DNA from: Pseudonocardia hierapolitana
GTDB taxonomy: Bacteria > Actinomycetota > Actinomycetes > Mycobacteriales > Pseudonocardiaceae
NCBI RefSeq assembly: GCF_007994075.1
Contig: NZ_VIWU01000001.1
Coordinates: forward strand, 5,022,001-5,086,000
Length of the DNA: 64,000 nucleotides
Direction: 5' to 3'
Of this stretch, positions 16,020 to 27,065 are shown in pieces. The position numbers and the translations under genes were made by a program. A model generated the notes under the pieces. The model saw only the letters and a program-made list of their open reading frames with translations. It ran no database searches and was not told the DNA's origin. Each line of letters opens with the position of its first letter. Position 1 is the first letter of the stretch.

Positions 16020-16613
16020 ATGAACGACACCGACCGGGGTGCCATGCGAAAGCTCGTGGTCCAGCAGTGGGTCACCGTCGACAACATCGCCGCGGAGGAG
16101 GACGGCGGGCTGAGCTTCGTGTCAGGGGAACCGTTCGACGACGAGGTCACCGACGACCCCTTCAAGAACAACCTGATGGGGTTCATCGACTCGGTCGACA
16201 CCATGATTCTCGGCGCGAATACCTACACCCAGACCAAGGACTACTGGCCGCACGCCGTCGAGCAGGGCGCGTACGGCGAGAAGCTCAACAACCTCACCAA
16301 GTTCGTCGCCTCGTCGAAGCTGGATGACGCCCCCTGGGGCGAGTTCCCCGCCGCGACCGTGACGCGCGACCCGGCCGCCACCATCCGTGAGCTCAAGGAG
16401 CAGAGCGGCAAGGACATCTGGCTGTGGGGGAGCTTGAAACTCATGCACTTCCTGCTCGACACCGGCGTCATCGACGAAATCCGGATGCTGGTCTGCCCGG
16501 CGTCACGCGGCGCCGGAACGCGCATCTTCGAGGATCGGCAGGACCTGAAGCTGGTCGAGGCCACCGGGTTCGAGAACGGTGTGGTGCTTCTGCGCTACGA
16601 GATCAAGAAATAG
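16020..16613 (+). CDS. Dihydrofolate reductase family protein (RibD C-terminal fold)
   Basis: 197 residues. The pattern KLVVQQWVTVDNIAAE, MILGANTYTQTKDYW, KDIWLWGSLKLMHFLLDTGVIDEIRMLV and RLFED-like GTRIFEDRQDL is that of the YyaP/YwjB-like RibD-C proteins, which bind NADPH; the physiological substrate is usually unknown. ATG 16020 follows GAGGGGAGATC at good spacing; the frame is open upstream without coding character. It stands alone, convergent with the oxidoreductase gene. Confidence 0.85.
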   Translation: MNDTDRGAMRKLVVQQWVTVDNIAAEEDGGLSFVSGEPFDDEVTDDPFKNNLMGFIDSVDTMILGANTYTQTKDYWPHAVEQGAYGEKLNNLTKFVASSKLDDAPWGEFPAATVTRDPAATIRELKEQSGKDIWLWGSLKLMHFLLDTGVIDEIRMLVCPASRGAGTRIFEDRQDLKLVEATGFENGVVLLRYEIKK

Positions 16614-16693
16614 GCGGAGATCCCTGACGTGACGAGCGTGACAGACGTCCAGGCGGCGCCCTCGCCGCGTTGGCACCCCCTGGACGTCGCTCG

Positions 16694-17830
16694 CTAGACC
16701 AGGCTGCGGCTGGCGGTGACCAGGGCGAGCGTGGGGTGGCGGAGGCCTACTCCGCCTGCCCCGCGCACGATGGCCTCCTTGAACATCGCGGCCGTGCGGC
16801 CGGTGAGCATCGGCCCGATCAGGCCGCCGTCGGCGTTGGTGTACTGGACCACGCCGTCCTTCCGGCCCAGGCTGATGCACTGCCCGTCGAACTCGAGGCG
16901 CAGCTCACGCGGGGTGCGGCCGGCGAGGCGGTCCTCGATCGCCCGGACGGCGCACGCGGTGGTGAAACCGCCGGGCCCGCAGCCCATGCGCACCTCCTGC
17001 CCGTCGGGCTTGCGGGCCGACGCGGCGTCCCCGATGGCGTAGACCTCCGGGTGCGACACCGACCGCATCGTGCCGTCCACGAGGATGCGCCCGTTGTCGG
17101 CGACCGCCAGTCCGGCCTCCCGCGCCAGGCGCGGCACCCGGAAGCCGGTGGTCCACACCACGACGTCGGCGTCGATGTGCTCGCCGTTCTCCAGCAGCAG
17201 ACCGTCCGCGGCGACCTTGGCCACCTGCGCGTGCTCCCGGACCTCGATGCCGAGGCGGTCGAAGGTGCGGTACAGGTGCTCCTGGCCGCGCTCGAGCAGC
17301 GTGGAGCCCAGCACCCCGCTGGTGGTCAGCCGCACCCTGCGGTCGGGGTAGGTCTCGGCCAGCTCGGTGGCGGCCTCGATACCGGTCAGCCCGCCGCCGA
17401 CCACGGCGACCGCCGAGGCGGTGCGCATCCGGCCGCGCAGCCGCTCGGCCTCCTCGGCCGTGGCCACGGCGGTGGCGTGTTCGGCCGCGCCGGGGACGGT
17501 GTCCAGATCCTCGTGGCTGCCCGCCGCGTACACCAGCAGGTCGTAGCCGATCGGCTCGCCGCCGGTCAGCTCCACCCGCCGCTGCTCGGGGTCGATGCGA
17601 GTGACGTGGTCGACGACCAGCCGGACGCCGGTGCGCCTGACCAGGTCGCGCAACGGCAGGGTGCGCAGCTGCTGTCCGGATGCGAGCTGGTGGTTGCGCA
17701 GCCGCTCCACGAACCGGTCGCGGTTGTTGACCAGCGTGACCGTGGCGCCCGTGCGCTTGGCGAGCAGGTTGGCGGCGGTCAGGCCGGTGTAGCCGGCGCC
17801 GAGGACCACGATGTGCGGGGGTGTTGTCAT
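16694..17830 (-). CDS. NAD(P)/FAD-dependent oxidoreductase, NDH-2-like
   Basis: 378 residues. Two dinucleotide folds: VVLGAGYTGLTAANLLAKR for FAD at the N-terminus and VAVVGGGLTGIEAATELAE for NAD(P)H near residue 155. The second FAD contact is VYAIGDAAS near residue 285. This is the type II NADH dehydrogenase / FSP1-like group. The start is ATG 17830 with GGGAGAG upstream. It lacks a hydrophobic C-terminal anchor, so it is probably soluble or peripheral. Lies 133 bases downstream of the Hsp70-like gene on the same strand. Confidence 0.88.
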   Translation of the reverse strand: MTTPPHIVVLGAGYTGLTAANLLAKRTGATVTLVNNRDRFVERLRNHQLASGQQLRTLPLRDLVRRTGVRLVVDHVTRIDPEQRRVELTGGEPIGYDLLVYAAGSHEDLDTVPGAAEHATAVATAEEAERLRGRMRTASAVAVVGGGLTGIEAATELAETYPDRRVRLTTSGVLGSTLLERGQEHLYRTFDRLGIEVREHAQVAKVAADGLLLENGEHIDADVVVWTTGFRVPRLAREAGLAVADNGRILVDGTMRSVSHPEVYAIGDAASARKPDGQEVRMGCGPGGFTTACAVRAIEDRLAGRTPRELRLEFDGQCISLGRKDGVVQYTNADGGLIGPMLTGRTAAMFKEAIVRGAGGVGLRHPTLALVTASRSLV

Positions 17831-17963
17831 CACGCGTCTCTCCCTTTGCCACCGGACGAACCGGCGACGCTCGTCGGGGTAACCGATCGAGCACGAGACG
17901 CCGGGAACTCGATCCGTGTGACATCGCGTTGCGTGACGTGCGCCACCCGCCGCCCGGCGGGCG

Positions 17964-19775
17964 TCAGAGGGGGGGCGCCTCGGCTGTCTGGCTGCCGTCA
18001 CCCTGGTTGGCGTCGGACGGGTCGGGGGTCGGGGTGGGCGTCGGCGGCTCAGTGGGTTCCGGCGGCTCCGACGTCGGCGGGACGGTCGTCGGCGGCGGCT
18101 CAGAGGTCGGCGGAACGGTCGGCTGTGCCGTGGGCCTCGGCGGCGGCGGTGGAGGCGGGACCGGGCGGGTCGCCGGCGGCTCCTCCGACGGGGTCGGCCG
18201 CGGCGTCGGCGTCGGGGCCGGCTCCGTGGTCTGCTCGGCAGTCACAGGGGTACGCGGCGTCGACGCGTTCGCCGGCTCGATGTCGGGGCGCGGCCACAGG
18301 AACACCGCGGCCAAGACGGCGGCGGCCGCCGCCACCGCGCCGAGCGTCACCAGGAACGACGGCGACTTGCCGCGAGGCTCGGGCGCGTAGTCGTACTGCG
18401 GCTCGAAGGGCGGCTCGTCGTCGAAGTCGGCGGCGTAGGCGGGAGTGGCCGGGCGCGGTGGCGGTGCCACCGGCGGTCGCGGGGGCGGCGCCGGTCGGTA
18501 CGGCGGAAGGCTCGAGCTGGGGGCCCCGCCCATCGGGCCGGGACCGTATGCGCCCGGAGGGCCTGCGGGCGGTCCGAACGGCCCCTGCGGCCCACCCGTA
18601 CCCCCGACGTGGGGCGGCGCCCCCGCGGCGGCTGCCGCGATCGGGAACCGTGCCGAACCGCCTGCCCGCGGGGCCGGGACGCGTGGGCGGGGCCCGGTGC
18701 CGGCGGGCGTCGGCAGGAGCGACAGCACCGCGCCCATCGAGATGGCGTTCTTCGGGTCGGCGTCGACACTGACGGGGCGGCCGAGCAGCTCCGAGACGAG
18801 CTGACCGACCAGCGGGATGCGGGACGACCCGCCGACCAGCAGCACGGCCGACAGCTGCGGCGGCGCCAGCCCGGCCGAGGCCACCGCGCGCTGCAGCGCG
18901 TCGACCGTGTCCTCGACCTGCGGGCGGATCGCGGCCTCGAACTCGCTGCGGTGCATCCGCACCGAGCCCTGCGCCTTGGGCGTCAGCACCGGGATCGACA
19001 CCTCGGTGTCGCTGCTGAGCGCCTCCTTCGCCTCCACGCACTCGCGCCGCAGCGCCGCGATCGCGGACAGCACGGCGGGATCGTTCTCGTCGAGGCCCTC
19101 GAACGCATCCGGCATCCCCGCGACGACGTGCTGGAAGACGATCTCGTCGAAGTCGATGCCGCCGAGGCGGTCGACGCCCTCCGGCCGGCCGAGCAGCTTG
19201 AAGGTGTTCCCGTCCTTGTGCACGACGGCCGCGTCGAAGGTGCCGCCGCCGAAGTCGTAGACGGCGATCGTCGAGCCGGGCTCCACCCGCTCGGCCGACG
19301 CGTAGTGCAGCGCCGCTGCCTGCGGCTCCGCGATGTAGGAGACCTGCAACCCCTGCGCCGCGAGCGCACCGCCGAGCCGCTCGGTCTTGTGCGGGCCCCA
19401 CGAAGCGGGGAGCGTGACCGCGATGCGGGCGGCGGGCCCGGCCTCGCGCTGCGCCACCCGATCGACCACCCAGCGCACGAGCCGGGCCGAGAGGTCCTCC
19501 GGCGCCCACGGCCGGCCGCCGACGATCAGCGGCGTGGGGTCGCCGATTCGGCGCTTGAACTCGCGGACCACGTGGTCGGGCGAGCTCAGCGCCCGCCGCT
19601 CGGCGGCCTCGCCGACGACGACGCTGCCGTCGTCACCGAGGTAGAGCACCGACGGGACGGCACTGGCCCGGTCGCCGAGGTTGACGATCTCGGTCTCGCC
19701 GGGGCGCGCGTCACGCCTGCCGATCGCGGCGGCCGTGCGCGTGGTACCCAGGTCGATGCCGAGCAGGTAGCTCAT
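17964..19775 (-). CDS. Membrane-anchored Hsp70-like ATPase with Pro/Thr-rich extracytoplasmic tail
   Basis: 603 residues. Residues 1-345 are an Hsp70/actin-like ATPase: LLGIDLGTTRTAAAIG (phosphate 1), IAVYDFGGGTFDAAVV (phosphate 2) and SAVLLVGGSSRIPLVGQLV (adenosine). The usual peptide-binding domain is missing. Instead there is a Pro/Gly-rich linker (350-455), one transmembrane segment (about 467-488, VTLGAVAAAAAVLAAVFLW) and a ~110-residue Pro/Thr/Glu-rich tail that would be outside. It may sense or transmit cell-wall state. It lies directly downstream of the large kinase gene and could be its partner. Confidence 0.85.
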   Translation of the reverse strand: MSYLLGIDLGTTRTAAAIGRRDARPGETEIVNLGDRASAVPSVLYLGDDGSVVVGEAAERRALSSPDHVVREFKRRIGDPTPLIVGGRPWAPEDLSARLVRWVVDRVAQREAGPAARIAVTLPASWGPHKTERLGGALAAQGLQVSYIAEPQAAALHYASAERVEPGSTIAVYDFGGGTFDAAVVHKDGNTFKLLGRPEGVDRLGGIDFDEIVFQHVVAGMPDAFEGLDENDPAVLSAIAALRRECVEAKEALSSDTEVSIPVLTPKAQGSVRMHRSEFEAAIRPQVEDTVDALQRAVASAGLAPPQLSAVLLVGGSSRIPLVGQLVSELLGRPVSVDADPKNAISMGAVLSLLPTPAGTGPRPRVPAPRAGGSARFPIAAAAAGAPPHVGGTGGPQGPFGPPAGPPGAYGPGPMGGAPSSSLPPYRPAPPPRPPVAPPPRPATPAYAADFDDEPPFEPQYDYAPEPRGKSPSFLVTLGAVAAAAAVLAAVFLWPRPDIEPANASTPRTPVTAEQTTEPAPTPTPRPTPSEEPPATRPVPPPPPPPRPTAQPTVPPTSEPPPTTVPPTSEPPEPTEPPTPTPTPDPSDANQGDGSQTAEAPPL

Positions 19776-19880
19776 CGTCCCCCGTCTTCATCCGTGGCGA
19801 CTCTCTGTGCACATCGAGCCGGTGTTCGATCACGTTAGCGGCCCACTCGGATGATGGCCGGGCAGGTCGCGCGATCGGTA

Positions 19881-22800
19881 CTAGCGGGAGGTGACGGAGC
19901 CGCCCACCGCGCTGAGCGGTAGTTCGGCGCTCAACCTGGTACCCGCACCCGGCGGGCTGTCGACGCGGACCCGGCCGCCGATCGCCTCGACGCGATCCTT
20001 GAGGCCGACCAGGCCGGTGCCCCGCGTGAGCTCGGCGCCCCCCGTTCCGTCGTCGCGGACGATGATGCGCAGGACGGCACGGGCCGGGTCGGCCTCCGCG
20101 ATGACGGTGACGCTCGAGGCCCGTGCGTGCTTGGCCGCGTTGGTCAGGGCCTCGGCGACGATGTAGTACGCGCTGACCTCGACCTGTTCCGGGAGGCGGC
20201 CCTCGGTGCGGATGTCGAGGTCGACCGGGATCGGCGCGCGCCTGGCCAGGATCCTCAGCGCGGGAGAGAGGCCACCTTCCACCAGGATCGCCGGGTGGAT
20301 TCCGCGGGCGGTCTCGCGCAGCTCGTCGGCGGCGCCGTTCGCCTCGGCGACGGCGTGCCGCAGGTGCGCCGCGAGTGCGTCGAGATCGGGCGGAACGGCG
20401 GCCTGTGCCGCGTCGAGGTGGAGCGCGAGGGAGACCAGCCGCTGCTGCGCACCGTCGTGCAGGTCGCGCTCGATCCGCCTGCGCTCGTGGTCGGCCGCGG
20501 CGACGAGCCGCGCCCGAGACGCGCTGAGCTCGGCGTACAGCTGGGCGTTGTCCAGCGAGACGGCGAGCTGGCCTGCGATGAGCGTGACCGCGTCGAGCCG
20601 ATCCGCGGTGAACGCGCCGCGGATGAGGTGGTTCTCCAGCAGCAGCACGGCGCGGAGGGCGCCCTGGCTGAGGACGGGGATGGCCAGCAGGGAGCAGCAG
20701 CCGAGGCCGGCGAAGTAGGGGTCGCGGGCGAACCGGTCGTCGCGCGTGGCGTCGGCGACGACCAGCGGCTCGCGCAGCCGCCGGGCGTACCGGAGCACGG
20801 AGGTCGGGACCGCGGGGCCGGTGGCGCCGGTCTGCGGCGCGGGCAGGACCCAGTCGTTCCGGTCGTCGTTCCAGAAAAGGAGGTGCACCTCGGTGGCGCC
20901 GGTCATCGCGCTGAGCACCTCGACCACGCGGGTGTGCAGCCGTTCGACGCCGGTCTCCGAGCTCAGCGCCTGCGACGCGGACAGGACGCCGAGCAGGTCG
21001 AGCGTCCCGGACGTCACCGTGGAGCGTCGCTCGGGGAGGCCGGCAGGTGGCAGCACGGCAGGGTAGGCCCAGTCCAGCCGGCCGGCCTTCGCGGTGGCGC
21101 CCCACGCGGCGTACTGCGCGCGGGCCTGGGAGAGCAGTTCGTACCCGGTGTGGTCGAGGCCGTTCTCGATGGAGAATCGGGCCGCTCGTTCCGTGATGAG
21201 GGCCTGGTGCCACGGTCGTTGCCGCCGCGCGCCCTCGCGGCGCGCGGCGTCGAAGGCGACCGCGGCGGTGCGGAAGTCCCCGATCGCCCATGCCCGCTCG
21301 GCCTCGACCAGCCGCTGCAGGTGCAGGAAGTTGTCCGGCGCGTCCGCGGCGCGCGCCCCGAGCCAGCGCGTCACGTCGTCGAGTTCGGCCAGCAGGCCGA
21401 TCCGCTCGTCCGCGCCGGCAGCACGGACCTGCCCGGCGAGTGCGAGCCCATGCAACAGGTGGGCCACCGCGGTCGGGTAGAGGCCGAGCGCCGCGGGCAG
21501 CAGCGGCATCGCGGCGGCGGCGTGCTCGGCCAGGCCGTCCGCGTCGCCGAAGACCGCGGCGGCGATCCCCCTGGTCAGATGCGCGACGAGCAGCGCGACC
21601 GGGTTGTCGGCGAACCTGTCGACGGGAGCGGCCCGACCGCCGGGACCGGGACCTTCCCCGCGCAGCACGTCGACCAGCCAGCGGTAGCTGCCGAGCCACT
21701 GGCCGATCTCCTCGCTGCCGGTCCGCCGCACGAACGTCAGCCCGGCCTCCACCTCTTCGACGAACGAGTCCAGAGAAGGCGCGCAGTCCAGCAGGTTCGG
21801 CACGGTGGCGTAGAGGGAGTACCCGGCGTTGGCCAGGTCGTCGCCAGCGACCAGCCCTTCCATGGCGCGCCGGCCCGAGCCGACTCCGTTCTCGATCGGC
21901 TCGCGCCACCATGCGAGGCACGCGAACACGTAGCGCGCCTGCGACGTTCCCGGCTCGTAGGCCCGCGCCTCGCCGAGCGCGAGTACACGCAGCACGGCCC
22001 GGTATCCGGCCTCGGTGTCCCCGCGCAGCGCGATCGCGTTGAACGCGGCGATGCTCACCGGGCCGACGAGGGTGGGGCTCGGGCCGTGCCGGCGCCAGAT
22101 CCGCACCGCCTCGAGCGAGAGCCAACCGAACATCGCGTGGTCGCTGTAATAGGTGGTCGGCAGCAGCGCGTTGAGCACGTGCGTCGCGGCGAGCAGCCTC
22201 GGATCGGTGATGGCCGGGCGGGCCGTGTCGTCGGTCCCGCTGTCGAGCCACCGGTAGAGGTGGTCGAACTGGCGGTCGAGCTCGCCGTCGAGCCGGTCGG
22301 CAGGCGGCACGGTGATGCCCAGCTCGCGCAGCGAGGCGACGCCCAACGAGGCGGCGTCCGCGAAGCGCTTCCGGTGGGTCAGGCTCCTCACCTGCACGGC
22401 CGTCGCGAGCGCGCGGGCGGTCGCCGACGGCGCCGAACCGTCGATCGTGCGGAACTCCGCGTCCGCCTCCTCCAGGCGGCCCATGCTGTACAGCGCCCGG
22501 TGGCGGCCGACGTGCAGCTCCACCAGGGTGGCGGCCTCGTCCGGCTCCACCAGGTTCAGCGCGGCCGTCAGGAGCTGGTCCGCCATCGCGTAGTCCCCGA
22601 CCAACCAGGCCTGGTCGGTGGCGCGGCGCAGCAGCCGCACGACGTCTCGCCGCTCGGTGGGGCCGGTGACGGCGTCGATCACGGGCAGGTACTGCTCCGC
22701 AGCCACCGCGTGCAGCTCCGGTACTCCGGCGAGCCGCCGCGCCATCGTCAGGTGGAGGGTGCGTCGTCGCCGGGCGTTCAGCCCGCTCAGCACCGCATCG

Positions 22801-24815
22801 CGCATGCGGTCGTGCCGGAACCGCACCGCCTCGTCCTTCCCGTCCCCCAGCCCTTCGGGCCCACCCCCCGTGCGCGTTCCGGGCTCCGCGACGAGAACGC
22901 CCTCGCCGAGGGCGGGCGCCAGGCGTTCCTCGACCACTGCCGCGGGATCTCCGGTCGCGGCCTGCAGGACGGTGAGCTCGACCCGCCCGCCCAGGCACGC
23001 CATCGCCTCCGCCAGCTCGCGCGAGGGCTGCGGGAGCGCCCGTGCCCGCGCCGCGAGGAGGCCGGCGACCTCGGCCCGGTCCAGGCGGGCGCGCACGGCC
23101 GGCTCGTCCCACTGCCACCCGGCGGCCGTCGGCGTGAGCACCCCGTCGCGGCGGAGCGCGTTGAGCAGCTCCACGATCTCGTACGGGTTGCCCGCCGTCC
23201 GCGCGTCGATGAGGTCGACGAGGTCGGCCGCCGCGCGCCGGTCCACGTGCAGCATCTCCGCGACCATCGCGACGGAGCCCGACCCGGGCAGGTTCTCCAG
23301 GCGCAGGTGCCGCACCCGGTTCTGCTCGCGCCACCGCGACAGCAGCGGTGTGAGCGGGTACGCCGCGTCGACCTCGGTCTCGCGGTACGCGGCGACCAGC
23401 AGCACGCCGTCGACGCGCTCCTCGCTCAGCACCAGGTCGACGAGGCCGAGCAGGGCCCGATCACCCCACTGCAGGTCGTCGAGGAACACCACGACCGGCC
23501 GGTCCCGCGACGCGATCGCGCGCAGGATCGCGGCGCCCGCGCGCTGCGTCCGCACCTGGGAGGACAACGGATCGCCCGGGTCGGGCGGCGTCGCCAGCAG
23601 GGCGGCGAACTCCGGCAGGATCGCCGCGATCAGTGGCGCGTTCGGGCCCAGCTCCTCGCTCAGCCGCCCACGGACGTCCACGAGCTCGCTCTCCGGCTCG
23701 GCCAGCAGCAACCGGCCCAAGGCCCGGAACGCCTGGTACGCGGCGTTGAACTCCAGGTCTCGCCGGTACTGGTCGAACGTGCCGGCCACGAACCAGCCGT
23801 CGCTTCCGGTGACCTCGGACCGCAGCTGATCGACCAGCGCCGTCTTGCCCACCCCGGGGGCGCCACTGACCAGCACCCCGCGACAGCCACCCGCCAGCGA
23901 CTCCTCGAACGCCGCCCGCAGCACCGCGACCTCGTCGTCGCGGCCCACCAGGCGCGAGGGTGGCGGGAGCCGCAGCGGGACGTCGCGCTCGCCGATCTCC
24001 TGCGGGCCGGTACCCGCCCGCAGCTGCTCCAGGTCGTGCAGCACGCCCTCGGCCGACTGGTAGCGGTTGTCGGGTTCCTTCTCCAGCAGGTGCAGGATGA
24101 TCGCCGAGAGCGCCGGCGGTACGGCCGGGTTCGCCTCCGCGGGCGGTGCCGGCACCCGAGCCAGGTGGTCGTGGGTGAGACGCAGCGGGTCACCGGAACC
24201 GAACGGCGGTTCGCCAGTCGCCAGCTCGTACAGGGTGGCGCCCAGCGCGTACAGGTCGGCGCGCTGATCGACCGCGCGGCCGGTGCGTCCGGTCTGCTCC
24301 GGCGCGATGTACGCGAGCGTTCCCAGGATCTCGGTGTGATGGGTGAACTCGGGACGGAGCTCGGCGAGCGACGTCGCCAGGGCGAAGTCCACCAGGCACG
24401 GGGCACCGTCGCGGGAGAGGACGATGTTGGCCGGCGCGATGTCGCGGTGCATCACGCCGCGCGCGTGCATCCCGGCCACCGCCCGTGCCAGTTCCGCCGC
24501 GAGCCCGACCAGCTCGCCGGGGGCCAGCGGCAACGGGTGCTCCGCGAGGCTCGTGCCGCCGCCGTCCGCGAGCAGAATCGCGTCCTGGTCGTTCGGGGAG
24601 GTCACAAGCTGTGCGACGCCCGGCACGCCACGTAGCCGCTCGAGTACGGCCCGTTCATGGCGCCGCCGGCGGTCGGCGTCCGGCCCGAGCGGTTCCTTGC
24701 AGATGACGGTGCGTCCGGACAGGACGAGCCGGGTGATGCGGGTGCGTTCGCTCTCGTGCACGGTGTCGTGGGGTGCAGGTGGATCTCGGTCCGGCGGCTT
24801 CGCGCCTGCCTCCAT
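19881..24815 (-). CDS. Giant signalling protein: Ser/Thr kinase-like, AAA ATPase, GAF and histidine kinase domains
   Basis: 1,644 residues. Residues ~25-265 are a protein-kinase domain (Lys40; HRDIAPAN at 123-130; VDFALAT replaces DFG; APEQTGR). There is no clear Gly-rich loop, so activity is uncertain. Residues ~288-560 form a large ATPase domain (Walker A GAPGVGKT at 318-325; [16 protein letters not shown] as Walker B). A long helical repeat region runs to ~1260, a GAF domain is at ~1280-1425 ([20 protein letters not shown] ... LLAIPVL), and a HisKA_3/HATPase module is at the C-terminus (phospho-His1453 in [11 protein letters not shown]-box near 1559; DDGTGG near 1588). No receiver partner is next to it. 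The likely role is multi-input signal integration in the cytosol. Confidence 0.88.
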   Translation of the reverse strand: MEAGAKPPDRDPPAPHDTVHESERTRITRLVLSGRTVICKEPLGPDADRRRRHERAVLERLRGVPGVAQLVTSPNDQDAILLADGGGTSLAEHPLPLAPGELVGLAAELARAVAGMHARGVMHRDIAPANIVLSRDGAPCLVDFALATSLAELRPEFTHHTEILGTLAYIAPEQTGRTGRAVDQRADLYALGATLYELATGEPPFGSGDPLRLTHDHLARVPAPPAEANPAVPPALSAIILHLLEKEPDNRYQSAEGVLHDLEQLRAGTGPQEIGERDVPLRLPPPSRLVGRDDEVAVLRAAFEESLAGGCRGVLVSGAPGVGKTALVDQLRSEVTGSDGWFVAGTFDQYRRDLEFNAAYQAFRALGRLLLAEPESELVDVRGRLSEELGPNAPLIAAILPEFAALLATPPDPGDPLSSQVRTQRAGAAILRAIASRDRPVVVFLDDLQWGDRALLGLVDLVLSEERVDGVLLVAAYRETEVDAAYPLTPLLSRWREQNRVRHLRLENLPGSGSVAMVAEMLHVDRRAAADLVDLIDARTAGNPYEIVELLNALRRDGVLTPTAAGWQWDEPAVRARLDRAEVAGLLAARARALPQPSRELAEAMACLGGRVELTVLQAATGDPAAVVEERLAPALGEGVLVAEPGTRTGGGPEGLGDGKDEAVRFRHDRMRDAVLSGLNARRRRTLHLTMARRLAGVPELHAVAAEQYLPVIDAVTGPTERRDVVRLLRRATDQAWLVGDYAMADQLLTAALNLVEPDEAATLVELHVGRHRALYSMGRLEEADAEFRTIDGSAPSATARALATAVQVRSLTHRKRFADAASLGVASLRELGITVPPADRLDGELDRQFDHLYRWLDSGTDDTARPAITDPRLLAATHVLNALLPTTYYSDHAMFGWLSLEAVRIWRRHGPSPTLVGPVSIAAFNAIALRGDTEAGYRAVLRVLALGEARAYEPGTSQARYVFACLAWWREPIENGVGSGRRAMEGLVAGDDLANAGYSLYATVPNLLDCAPSLDSFVEEVEAGLTFVRRTGSEEIGQWLGSYRWLVDVLRGEGPGPGGRAAPVDRFADNPVALLVAHLTRGIAAAVFGDADGLAEHAAAAMPLLPAALGLYPTAVAHLLHGLALAGQVRAAGADERIGLLAELDDVTRWLGARAADAPDNFLHLQRLVEAERAWAIGDFRTAAVAFDAARREGARRQRPWHQALITERAARFSIENGLDHTGYELLSQARAQYAAWGATAKAGRLDWAYPAVLPPAGLPERRSTVTSGTLDLLGVLSASQALSSETGVERLHTRVVEVLSAMTGATEVHLLFWNDDRNDWVLPAPQTGATGPAVPTSVLRYARRLREPLVVADATRDDRFARDPYFAGLGCCSLLAIPVLSQGALRAVLLLENHLIRGAFTADRLDAVTLIAGQLAVSLDNAQLYAELSASRARLVAAADHERRRIERDLHDGAQQRLVSLALHLDAAQAAVPPDLDALAAHLRHAVAEANGAADELRETARGIHPAILVEGGLSPALRILARRAPIPVDLDIRTEGRLPEQVEVSAYYIVAEALTNAAKHARASSVTVIAEADPARAVLRIIVRDDGTGGAELTRGTGLVGLKDRVEAIGGRVRVDSPPGAGTRLSAELPLSAVGGSVTSR

Positions 24816-24897
24816 CCCGAGCCTCCACGTGGTCGGACGCTCCCCGACGGGACGACTGTGCCCTGTGCCGAGCCCCGGGAGCTAGTGGCCCTCGCCG

Positions 24898-25599
24898 CTA
24901 GAGGCGGTGCTGCAACGCCTCGGCGGCGGCGAGCAGATCGGCGGCCCACCGTACGCCGGGGCGGCGGCCGATGCGATCGACCGGCCCCGACACCGAGACG
25001 GCGGCGACGACCTGACCCGTGCCGTCGCGGACCGGCGCCGACACACTCGCGACCCCGGACTCGCGCTCCGCCACGCTCTGCGCCCAGCCACGCCTGCGGA
25101 CGTCGACCAGCACGCGGTCGCTGAACGTGGCCTCCGCGAGCACGGCGCGCTGGACCGCCGGCTCGGCCCATGCGGCCAGCACCTTCGCGCCCGAACCGGC
25201 CGTCATCGGCAGGCGCGTGCCCACCGGGACGGTGTCGCGCAGGCCGCTGGCCGGCTCGGCGGCGGCGATGCAGATGCGGTGGATCCCGTCGCGGCGGTAG
25301 AGCTGCACGCTCTCGCCGGTGATGTCGCGCAGCCTCGGCAGCACGGCGCCCGCCGCTTCGAGCAGCGGGTCGACGCCCCCGGCGGCGAGCTCGGCGAGCG
25401 CGGGCCCCGGCCGCCACCGGCCGTCGGTGCCGCGGTGCAGCAGCCCGTGCACCTCCAGTCCGACGGCGAGCCGATGGGCCGTGGCCCGGGGCAGCCCGGT
25501 GCGCTCGCACAGTTCGGCGAGGCCACAGGGCTCGGCAGCCGTGGCCCGCAGCACCCCCACGGCCTTGTCGAGCACGCCGATGCCGCTATGCTGTCTCAC
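24898..25599 (-). CDS. ndgR: IclR-family regulator NdgR (LtbR-type)
   Basis: 233 residues. N-terminal winged helix ([20 protein letters not shown] then [22 protein letters not shown]), then an IclR effector domain ([14 protein letters not shown] and a C-terminal [11 protein letters not shown]). The family identification rests on the invariant position divergent from leuCD: NdgR in Streptomyces and LtbR in Corynebacterium control leuCD and other amino acid genes. The start codon is GTG 25599 (GTGAGACAG), only 53 bases from the leuC start, so both promoters share one control region. Confidence 0.88.
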   Translation of the reverse strand: MRQHSGIGVLDKAVGVLRATAAEPCGLAELCERTGLPRATAHRLAVGLEVHGLLHRGTDGRWRPGPALAELAAGGVDPLLEAAGAVLPRLRDITGESVQLYRRDGIHRICIAAAEPASGLRDTVPVGTRLPMTAGSGAKVLAAWAEPAVQRAVLAEATFSDRVLVDVRRRGWAQSVAERESGVASVSAPVRDGTGQVVAAVSVSGPVDRIGRRPGVRWAADLLAAAEALQHRL

Positions 25600-25630
25600 G
25601 AGCCGATACTAACTTCCCGAAATGTGAGAC
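25593..25630. promoter_or_regulatory. Shared ndgR/leuC control region with inverted GTGAGAC repeats
   Basis: GTCTCAC (25593-25599) and GTGAGAC (25624-25630) are exact 7-bp inverted repeats, 24 bases apart; the first contains the ndgR GTG start. They lie symmetrically in the short divergent region and are candidate NdgR sites. Alternatively, symmetry could reflect two similar leaderless starts. Confidence 0.4.
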
Positions 25631-25652
25631 GTCCAGCGAGGAGGCTGCCGCC

Positions 25653-27065
25653 GTGGGACGAACGCTGGCCGAGAAGGTCTGGGACCAGCACCTGGTCCGC
25701 AAGGGAGAGGGGCAGGAGCCCGACCTCCTCTACATCGACCTGCACCTGGTGCACGAGGTCACCAGCCCGCAGGCGTTCGACGGGCTGCGGCTCGCCGGGC
25801 GCAAGGTGCGACGGCCCGACCTCACGGTGGCCACCGAGGACCACAACGTGCCGACGATCGACACGAACCTCCCGATCGCCGACCCGGTGTCGCGCACCCA
25901 GGTGGAGACGCTGCGCAAGAACTGCGCCGAGTTCGGGGTGCCGCTGTACCCCATGAACCACGCCGAGCAGGGCATCGTGCACGTCGTGGGCCCGCAGCTG
26001 GGCCTCACCCAGCCCGGCCTCACCGTCGTCTGCGGCGACAGCCACACGTCCACGCACGGCGCGTTCGGCGCGATGGCGTTCGGGATCGGCACCTCCGAGG
26101 TCGAGCACGTCCTCGCCACGCAGACACTGCCGCTCAAGCGGTTCCGGACGATGGCGATCAACGTCAACTCCGCGGACGGGAAGCTGCGCCCTGGCGTCAC
26201 GAGCAAGGACGTGGTGCTGGCGATCATCGCCCAGATCGGCACCGGCGGCGGCCAGGGCTACGTGCTGGAGTACCGGGGCAACGTCATCGAGAACCTCTCG
26301 ATGGAGGCCCGGATGACGATCTGCAACATGTCCATCGAGGCGGGCGCCCGCGCCGGCATGATCGCTCCGGACGACACCACGTTCGAGTACCTGAAGGGCC
26401 GCGACCGCGCGCCGAAGGGTGCCGACTGGGACGAGGCCGTGGCGGCGTGGCGCGAGCTGCGCACCGACGACGACGCGGTGTTCGACGCCGAGGTCGACAT
26501 CGACGCCGACGCGCTCACCCCGTTCGTCACCTGGGGCACGAACCCCGGCCAGGGCCTGCCGCTGGCGGAGCGGGTGCCGGACCCGGCGCAGATCGTCGAC
26601 GAGAACGAGCGCGTGGCCGCCGAGAAGGCGCTCACCTACATGGGGCTGGAGCCCGGCACCCCGCTGCGGGACGTCCGGGTCGACACGGTGTTCGTCGGGT
26701 CGTGCACCAACGGCCGGATGGAGGACCTGCGCGCCGCGGCCGATGTGATCAAGGGTCGCAAGGTGGCCGACGGCGTCCGCATGCTGGTGGTGCCCGGTTC
26801 GATGCGGGTGCGGTTCCAGGCCGAGGCCGAGGGTCTCGACGAGGTCTTCCGCGCAGCCGGCGCCGAGTGGCGCTCGGCGGGCTGCTCGATGTGCCTCGGC
26901 ATGAACCCCGACCAGCTCGCGCCCGGTGAGCGCAGCGCGTCCACGTCCAACCGCAACTTCGAGGGCCGCCAGGGCAAGGGCGGCCGCACGCACCTGGTGT
27001 CCCCGCTGGTGGCCGCGGCCACGGCGGTGCGGGGCACCCTGAGCAGCCCGGAGGACCTGGTCTGA
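25653..27065 (+). CDS. leuC: 3-isopropylmalate dehydratase, large subunit
   Basis: 470 residues. Aconitase-family enzyme that isomerises 2- to 3-isopropylmalate with LeuD. The [4Fe-4S] cysteines are visible in [14 protein letters not shown] and [12 protein letters not shown]. The substrate motif [17 protein letters not shown] is intact. GTG 25653 is preceded by GAGGAGG. The stop overlaps the leuD start by one base (TGATG), so the subunits are coupled. Regulated probably by the divergent ndgR product. Confidence 0.98.
   Translation: MGRTLAEKVWDQHLVRKGEGQEPDLLYIDLHLVHEVTSPQAFDGLRLAGRKVRRPDLTVATEDHNVPTIDTNLPIADPVSRTQVETLRKNCAEFGVPLYPMNHAEQGIVHVVGPQLGLTQPGLTVVCGDSHTSTHGAFGAMAFGIGTSEVEHVLATQTLPLKRFRTMAINVNSADGKLRPGVTSKDVVLAIIAQIGTGGGQGYVLEYRGNVIENLSMEARMTICNMSIEAGARAGMIAPDDTTFEYLKGRDRAPKGADWDEAVAAWRELRTDDDAVFDAEVDIDADALTPFVTWGTNPGQGLPLAERVPDPAQIVDENERVAAEKALTYMGLEPGTPLRDVRVDTVFVGSCTNGRMEDLRAAADVIKGRKVADGVRMLVVPGSMRVRFQAEAEGLDEVFRAAGAEWRSAGCSMCLGMNPDQLAPGERSASTSNRNFEGRQGKGGRTHLVSPLVAAATAVRGTLSSPEDLV

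Noticed and set aside
20127..24635. A 1,502-codon open frame on the plus strand across the large kinase gene
   Set aside because: It is the antisense shadow of the minus-strand kinase gene, whose protein has clear domains; the plus-strand translation is Arg/Gly/Val-rich with no motif.
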